Assembly (NCBI GenBank): GCA_023301785.1
Contig: JALZUF010000244.1
Coordinates: forward strand, 1-10,476
Direction of reading: 5' to 3'
Source of the DNA: Alphaproteobacteria bacterium
GTDB taxonomy: Bacteria > Pseudomonadota > Alphaproteobacteria > Micavibrionales > Micavibrionaceae
DNA: 10,476 bases
Shown: positions 6,888 to 10,476 of the stretch, one piece after another
Numbering within the stretch: position 1 is the first letter of the stretch
Layout: the number at the start of each line of letters is the position of its first letter
Position numbers and translations under genes: made by a program
The notes under the pieces: model-generated
What the model saw: the letters and a program-made list of their open reading frames with translations, nothing else
What the model was told of the DNA's origin: nothing
Databases searched by the model: none

Positions 6888-7691
6888 ATGACAAATTCTA
6901 ATATACATCCTACTGCCATTATTGAAGATGGCGCAGACATTGGCGCAGGTTGCCAAATTGGCCCATATTGCATCATCGGTGCGAATGTAAAGTTGGGCGA
7001 TAATTGCGAGCTTAAAGCGCATGTCGTTGTTGATGGCTATACAACCATTGGTGAGGGCACAAAAATCTTCCCTTTCGCCTCAATCGGCACAGCGCCGCAA
7101 GACCTTAAATACCAAGGTGAAAAATCAGAACTTATTATCGGTAAAAATAATACCATTCGTGAACATGCAACAATGAACCCTGGCACCAAAGACGGTGGCA
7201 TGAAAACTATTGTTGGTGACAATGGCTTATTCATGATGGCCACACACGTGGCGCATGACTGTAAGCTTGGCAATAATGTCATCATGGCAAATAACGCAAC
7301 ATTGGGTGGGCATGTCACCGTTGGTGACCGCGTGCTTATCGGTGGCTTGGCCGCCGTACATCAATTTGTACGTATTGGATCATTTGCCGTTATCGGTGGT
7401 ATGAGCGGCGTTGAGAGCGATGTGATACCATTTGGTCGAGTAAAAGGTGAACGTGCTGCATTGGCAGGGCTAAACCTTGTCGGCCTTGAGCGTGGCGGCT
7501 TTAATAAAGATCAAATCAAACTTATCCAACGCGCCTTTAAGGGTATCTTTAATGGCGATGGAAACCTTGATGAACGCCTTGATAAAGTTGCCCAAGAAAA
7601 TGATAGTAATGAGCTTGTTACACAAATTGTAGATTTTGCCCGCCACAGAGAGAAATTCGGACTATGTCAGCCGGAAAAGAAATCAGCTTAG
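6888..7691 (+). CDS. lpxA: Acyl-ACP–UDP-N-acetylglucosamine O-acyltransferase
   Basis: First step of lipid A synthesis: moves a 3-hydroxyacyl chain from ACP to the 3-OH of UDP-GlcNAc in the cytosol. It has 267 residues (E. coli 262). The N-terminus NIHPTAIIEDGADIGAGC begins the left-handed beta-helix, which continues to about residue 185. IGTAPQDLKY is a family hallmark. The catalytic base is H123 in HVAHDCKLGNN (E. coli H125), and H158 in AAVHQF matches E. coli H160. The C-terminal helical region begins at about 193 (LNLVGLERGGF). The acyl-ruler position corresponding to E. coli G173 is also glycine (G171 in IGGMSG). The ATG at 6888 is the only start consistent with the family N-terminus, and it lacks a ribosome-binding site. 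The 3' end overlaps lpxI by 28 bases. Confidence 0.97.
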   Translation: MTNSNIHPTAIIEDGADIGAGCQIGPYCIIGANVKLGDNCELKAHVVVDGYTTIGEGTKIFPFASIGTAPQDLKYQGEKSELIIGKNNTIREHATMNPGTKDGGMKTIVGDNGLFMMATHVAHDCKLGNNVIMANNATLGGHVTVGDRVLIGGLAAVHQFVRIGSFAVIGGMSGVESDVIPFGRVKGERAALAGLNLVGLERGGFNKDQIKLIQRAFKGIFNGDGNLDERLDKVAQENDSNELVTQIVDFARHREKFGLCQPEKKSA

Positions 7692-8530
7692 AGTCTGATC
7701 AACCTATTCATAAATTAGCGATTATCGCCGGTAGTGGAACACTGCCGCGTGATCTATATGCTCGATGTCTTGAACTTGGTATGGAATGTCATGTCATTGG
7801 TTTTAAGGGACACACAGACCACATCACGCCCGATCTTTGGGGTCAGGTTGGCAAAGCGTCACAAATCACCCAATATCTGTATAACAACAATATTTCTGAC
7901 ATGGTCTTTATTGGCGGTATTGCAACACCAAATATACGCACCCTTCGCATAGATTGGATGACTGTAAAATTCTTTGTGCGAACATGGTTGAAATCTTTTG
8001 GTGATAGCAATGTCTTGAGTTCAGCGCGTACTGAGCTTGAAAAAATGGGGTTTACACTGCATGGCATTCATAAATTTATGCCTGAATTATTGATGCCTGA
8101 AGGGCTATTGGGGCAATGCATTCCAGATCAAGCGTTGAACAACGACATTGAGCTAGGCATCCAAGAAGCTTATAAGCTGGGAGAAGCTGATGAAGGACAA
8201 GCGGTGCTTGTTAAAGATGGTGATATCATTGCTCGTGAGAATAAAAAAGGTACCAACTGGATGATTAAAAATCATGATACCGATGGGGCTATTCTCATTA
8301 AAATGTGCAAACCACAACAAGACATGGATATGGATTTACCAACAATAGGTCCAAAAACTGTTCAAATATGCGCCGATAGCGGCGTGATAGGGATTGTTGG
8401 TGAAGCAGGGCGTATGTTAATTGCTCAGCAAGACGATGTGATCGCTTTGGCCGACACGCTTGATGTTTTTGTATACGGAAGTCCGCAAGACAATGCCTCC
8501 CAGCTTGATCAGGAAGAATTACATGCCTAA
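7664..8530 (+). CDS. lpxI: UDP-2,3-diacylglucosamine pyrophosphatase LpxI
   Basis: Hydrolyses UDP-2,3-diacylglucosamine to lipid X plus UMP, the step done by LpxH in enterobacteria. LpxI is the analogue known from Caulobacter and other alphaproteobacteria. It has 288 residues. The N-terminal domain opens with KLAIIAGSGTLPRDLY (17-32). The C-terminal catalytic domain contains EGQAVLVKDGDIIA (177-190), DLPTIGPKTV (224-233) and GIVGEAGRMLI, the strongest family signature; D224 is likely the essential aspartate reported near this position in Caulobacter LpxI. It is encoded directly between lpxA and lpxB. The start at 7664 gives a 28-base overlap with lpxA; no ATG lies between it and the conserved KLAIIAG, so a 16-residue N-terminal extension is accepted. 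KGTN (195-198) stands where I recall a more acidic EGTD-like motif. Confidence 0.93.
   Translation: MSAGKEISLESDQPIHKLAIIAGSGTLPRDLYARCLELGMECHVIGFKGHTDHITPDLWGQVGKASQITQYLYNNNISDMVFIGGIATPNIRTLRIDWMTVKFFVRTWLKSFGDSNVLSSARTELEKMGFTLHGIHKFMPELLMPEGLLGQCIPDQALNNDIELGIQEAYKLGEADEGQAVLVKDGDIIARENKKGTNWMIKNHDTDGAILIKMCKPQQDMDMDLPTIGPKTVQICADSGVIGIVGEAGRMLIAQQDDVIALADTLDVFVYGSPQDNASQLDQEELHA
8511..8516 (+). promoter_or_regulatory. Ribosome-binding site deciding the lpxB start
   Basis: AGGAAG, the strongest Shine-Dalgarno sequence in the window, lies 6 bases before the ATG at 8523. This selects 8523 over the upstream in-frame ATG codons at 8460 and 8463, which would add 21 or 20 non-conserved residues in front of MPKHIYLMAGEASGD. 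Confidence 0.8.
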
Positions 8531-9662
8531 ACATATATATCTTATGGCGGGCGAAGCGTCTGGTGATTTTTTGGGCGCTCAGCTTATGAAGGCTATCAAA
8601 TCTCAAGCGCCTGATACTATCTTTTCAGGCGTTGGTGGTGATTTAATGATAGAGCAGGGGCTAGAAAGCCTTTTCCCCATGAATGACCTGTCTGTTATGG
8701 GCATCGCAGAGGTTCTTCCACGTTTAAGGTTAATTCTTAAACGTATAAAACAAACAACTGATAATATTGGTAAAAATAAGCCTGATATAGTCGTTAGTAT
8801 AGACGCACCTGATTTCTGTTTTCGGGTCATCAAAGGGGTGCGTAAACGCGCAGGTGATCCGTCACAACAGCTCCCTAAATTTGTTCATTATGTTGCCCCA
8901 ACTGTATGGGCATGGCGTCCGAAGCGTGCCGCTAAAATTGCACAGTTTTTGGATGCTCAAATATGCTTGTTTGATTTTGAACCTCCATATTTTGAAAAAG
9001 AAGGCTTGAAGGCGATATCCGTTGGTCACCCCATGATGGAGAGCGGTATTAAGCAAGCAAAGCCAGCCATTATTGGTGATGTCGATACAGCCAAAATAGG
9101 ATTGTTCTTTGGCTCTCGTGGAGGTGAAATCAAGCGTATCTCACCAACAATCATTGAGGCAGCACAAAAAATAGCAAATGATATGCCGAAGGTTGAATTT
9201 ATCGTCCCCACCTTGCCACATCTTCAAGACAAACTTGCTGATCTTCTAAAAGATATTGATGCGCCGATACATATTGAAACTAACAAAGATAATAAATGGT
9301 CTACTTTTAAGGCGTGTGATGTCGCTATTGCCGTATCAGGAACCGTCGGTTTAGAACTATCTGCCGCCAATGTGCCGCACGTTATCGCTTATAGAATGAA
9401 TTCGATTACCGCGAAGATTGTTCGCCACCTGATACAAACGCCATACGCACATCTATCGAACATTATGTTGGATAAAGAAGCCGTGCCAGAGTTCATTCAG
9501 GATGAATGCGATCCCGATGATATCGCAAATGAAGTCTTAAGCTTGCTAGAAAATGAAAGCTACCAACGCGACCAGACAGATGATTTTATCAAAGTGCGTG
9601 AACGCATTGGCTCAATCGAAAGTCCATCCGATAAAGCAGCAGATTTTATTTTAAATCTTTAG
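8523..9662 (+). CDS. lpxB: Lipid-A-disaccharide synthase
   Basis: GT19 glycosyltransferase on the cytosolic face of the inner membrane; it joins lipid X with UDP-2,3-diacylglucosamine to make the beta-1,6 lipid A disaccharide. It has 379 residues (E. coli 382). Motifs in order: MAGEASGDFLGA (8-19), GVGGDLMIEQG, FPMNDLSVMGIAEVLPRL (51-68), SIDAPDF (92-98, with D97 aligning to E. coli D98), VHYVAPTVWAWRPKRA (121-136), EPPYFEKEGL, VGHPM, GSRGGE (197-202, with R199 aligning to E. coli R201), AVSGTVGLEL (270-279) and the C-terminal AHLSNIMLDKEAVPEFIQ. The start at 8523 overlaps lpxI by 8 bases and has a strong ribosome-binding site. LFFGSR and LFDFEPP replace the more usual LLPGSR and LLPFEPP. Its TAG stop is one base from the convergent gltA stop. 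Confidence 0.97.
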   Translation: MPKHIYLMAGEASGDFLGAQLMKAIKSQAPDTIFSGVGGDLMIEQGLESLFPMNDLSVMGIAEVLPRLRLILKRIKQTTDNIGKNKPDIVVSIDAPDFCFRVIKGVRKRAGDPSQQLPKFVHYVAPTVWAWRPKRAAKIAQFLDAQICLFDFEPPYFEKEGLKAISVGHPMMESGIKQAKPAIIGDVDTAKIGLFFGSRGGEIKRISPTIIEAAQKIANDMPKVEFIVPTLPHLQDKLADLLKDIDAPIHIETNKDNKWSTFKACDVAIAVSGTVGLELSAANVPHVIAYRMNSITAKIVRHLIQTPYAHLSNIMLDKEAVPEFIQDECDPDDIANEVLSLLENESYQRDQTDDFIKVRERIGSIESPSDKAADFILNL

Positions 9663-9663
9663 A

Positions 9664-10476
9664 TTATTTACGTTTTTTCATTGGGACATAAGGGCGCTCT
9701 GCGGCACCCGTATAAAGCTGACGCGGACGACCAATTTTCAACGTTGGCTCTTCCATCATCTCTTTCCACTGTGAAATCCAGCCCGCCGTACGTGATACGG
9801 CAAACAACACAGTGAACATTTCAACAGGGAAGCCCATCGCTTTCAGGATAATGCCAGAATAGAAATCAACGTTCGGGAACAATTTACGGTCAATGAAATA
9901 CTGATCATTCAACGCGATACGCTCAAGCTCCATTGCTAATTCCAAATGCGGGTCATCGATACCCAATTCTTCTAAGACCTCATCACAGCTTTCTTTCATA
10001 ACAGCGGCGCGAGGGTCAAAGTTTTTATAAACGCGGTGACCAAAGCCCATAAGTTTGAATGGGTCTTTTTTATCTTTGGCGCGCTCTAAGAATTCAGGAA
10101 TATTATCTTTGTGTCCAATTTCATCAAGCATCTCAAGAACCGCTTGATTGGCACCACCATGTGACGGTCCCCAAAGCGATGTGATACCAGACGCTATACA
10201 CGCCATAGGATTGGCTTGCGATGATCCAGCCAAACGAACAGTTGACGTTGATGCATTTTGTTCATGGTCTGCGTGAAGGATTAAGATACGCTCCATCGCA
10301 CGCACAACAGCGGGACGAAGTTTATATTCTTCAGCAGGAACACTAAAACACATATGTAGGAAGTTTTCAGTAAAGCCAAGCTCATTTCTTGGGTAGACGT
10401 ATGGCTGACCTTTTGAGTATTTCATCGCCATAGCCGCCAAAGTAGGGATTTTAGCAATTAAACGGTGCGCGGAGAT
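9664..10476 (-). CDS. gltA: Citrate synthase (type II), N-terminus cut off by window edge
   Basis: TCA-cycle enzyme condensing acetyl-CoA and oxaloacetate to citrate. The minus-strand frame is open to the last base of the window, giving 270 visible residues, which are the C-terminal part of a roughly 430-residue protein. The similarity extends upstream of the first possible start codon (HRLIAKIPTLAAMAMKYS), confirming an edge truncation. Landmarks in order are QPYVYPRNELGFTENFLH, ILHADHEQNASTSTVRLAGS, SLWGPSHGGANQA with catalytic His (E. coli H264), LMGFGHRVYKNFDPRA (H305), NVDFYSGIILKAMG (D362), and RPRQLYTGAAERPYVP near the C-terminus. These identify the Gram-negative hexameric type. It is transcribed towards lpxB and ends at TAA (9666-9664). 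Its promoter is outside the window. Confidence 0.97.
   Translation of the reverse strand: MSAHRLIAKIPTLAAMAMKYSKGQPYVYPRNELGFTENFLHMCFSVPAEEYKLRPAVVRAMERILILHADHEQNASTSTVRLAGSSQANPMACIASGITSLWGPSHGGANQAVLEMLDEIGHKDNIPEFLERAKDKKDPFKLMGFGHRVYKNFDPRAAVMKESCDEVLEELGIDDPHLELAMELERIALNDQYFIDRKLFPNVDFYSGIILKAMGFPVEMFTVLFAVSRTAGWISQWKEMMEEPTLKIGRPRQLYTGAAERPYVPMKKRK

Noticed and set aside
7037..7318. Antisense open frame opposite lpxA
   Set aside because: It lies wholly within a conserved gene, has no recognisable motifs or ribosome-binding site, and is a by-product of codon bias. The same applies to other frames opposite bamA, lpxD, fabZ, lpxI and lpxB.
8460..8522. A longer lpxB beginning at ATG 8460 (21 extra residues)
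   Set aside because: The extra residues do not resemble LpxB and would overlap lpxI by 71 bases. The ATG at 8523 has a strong AGGAAG at 6 bases and starts the conserved protein.
9653..9678. AATCT/AGATT palindrome plus T6 as the lpxB terminator
   Set aside because: The stem is at most 4-5 AT pairs with almost no loop and is separated from the T-run, too weak to call.
10438..10440. TTG as a gltA start codon on the minus strand
   Set aside because: Citrate synthase similarity continues upstream to the window edge, so this is an internal leucine.
1..10476. Mobile elements, CRISPR, tRNA, toxin-antitoxin or defence genes
   Set aside because: All sequence is accounted for by core genes with short gaps; no terminal inverted repeats, spaced repeat arrays, transposase motifs or base-composition breaks were seen.

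Overview
The window is chromosomal core-genome sequence from a Gram-negative bacterium, most likely an AT-leaning alphaproteobacterium. Three things suggest this. The gene order is dxr–rseP–bamA–ompH–lpxD–fabZ–lpxA–lpxI–lpxB. The lipid A pathway uses LpxI rather than LpxH for UDP-diacylglucosamine hydrolysis. A convergent citrate synthase gene (gltA) follows lpxB. I cannot name the genus from sequence alone.

Layout: positions 1-906 hold the 3' two-thirds or more of dxr (isoprenoid precursors), which overlaps rseP by one base (906-2300, site-2 intramembrane protease). An 84-base gap follows, with a small hairpin and an 8-base direct repeat. Next come bamA (2385-4694, outer-membrane protein insertase), ompH/skp (4717-5259, periplasmic chaperone), lpxD (5263-6279) and fabZ (6295-6768), spaced 3 to 22 bases apart. 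A 119-base gap (6769-6887) carries two consecutive inverted repeats and a candidate promoter whose predicted start falls on the lpxA ATG. lpxA (6888-7691), lpxI (7664-8530) and lpxB (8523-9662) then overlap each other. gltA is on the minus strand, runs off the right edge, and its stop lies one base from the lpxB stop.

How the genes work together: FabZ dehydrates 3-hydroxyacyl-ACP, the same pool that LpxA and LpxD use as acyl donors. LpxA, LpxD, LpxI and LpxB cover four of the five steps from UDP-GlcNAc to lipid A disaccharide; the LpxC deacetylase is not here. BamA and OmpH/Skp assemble outer-membrane proteins, and RseP typically links envelope stress to gene expression. The block is therefore an outer-membrane biogenesis cluster with an isoprenoid gene at its head.

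I see no mobile element, CRISPR array, tRNA or rRNA gene, or foreign island, and no clear new system. The points most worth checking are the fabZ–lpxA intergenic region with its possible leaderless lpxA start, a segment of about 90 residues in RseP that looks like a degenerate second PDZ domain, and the acyl-chain ruler positions of LpxA and LpxD.
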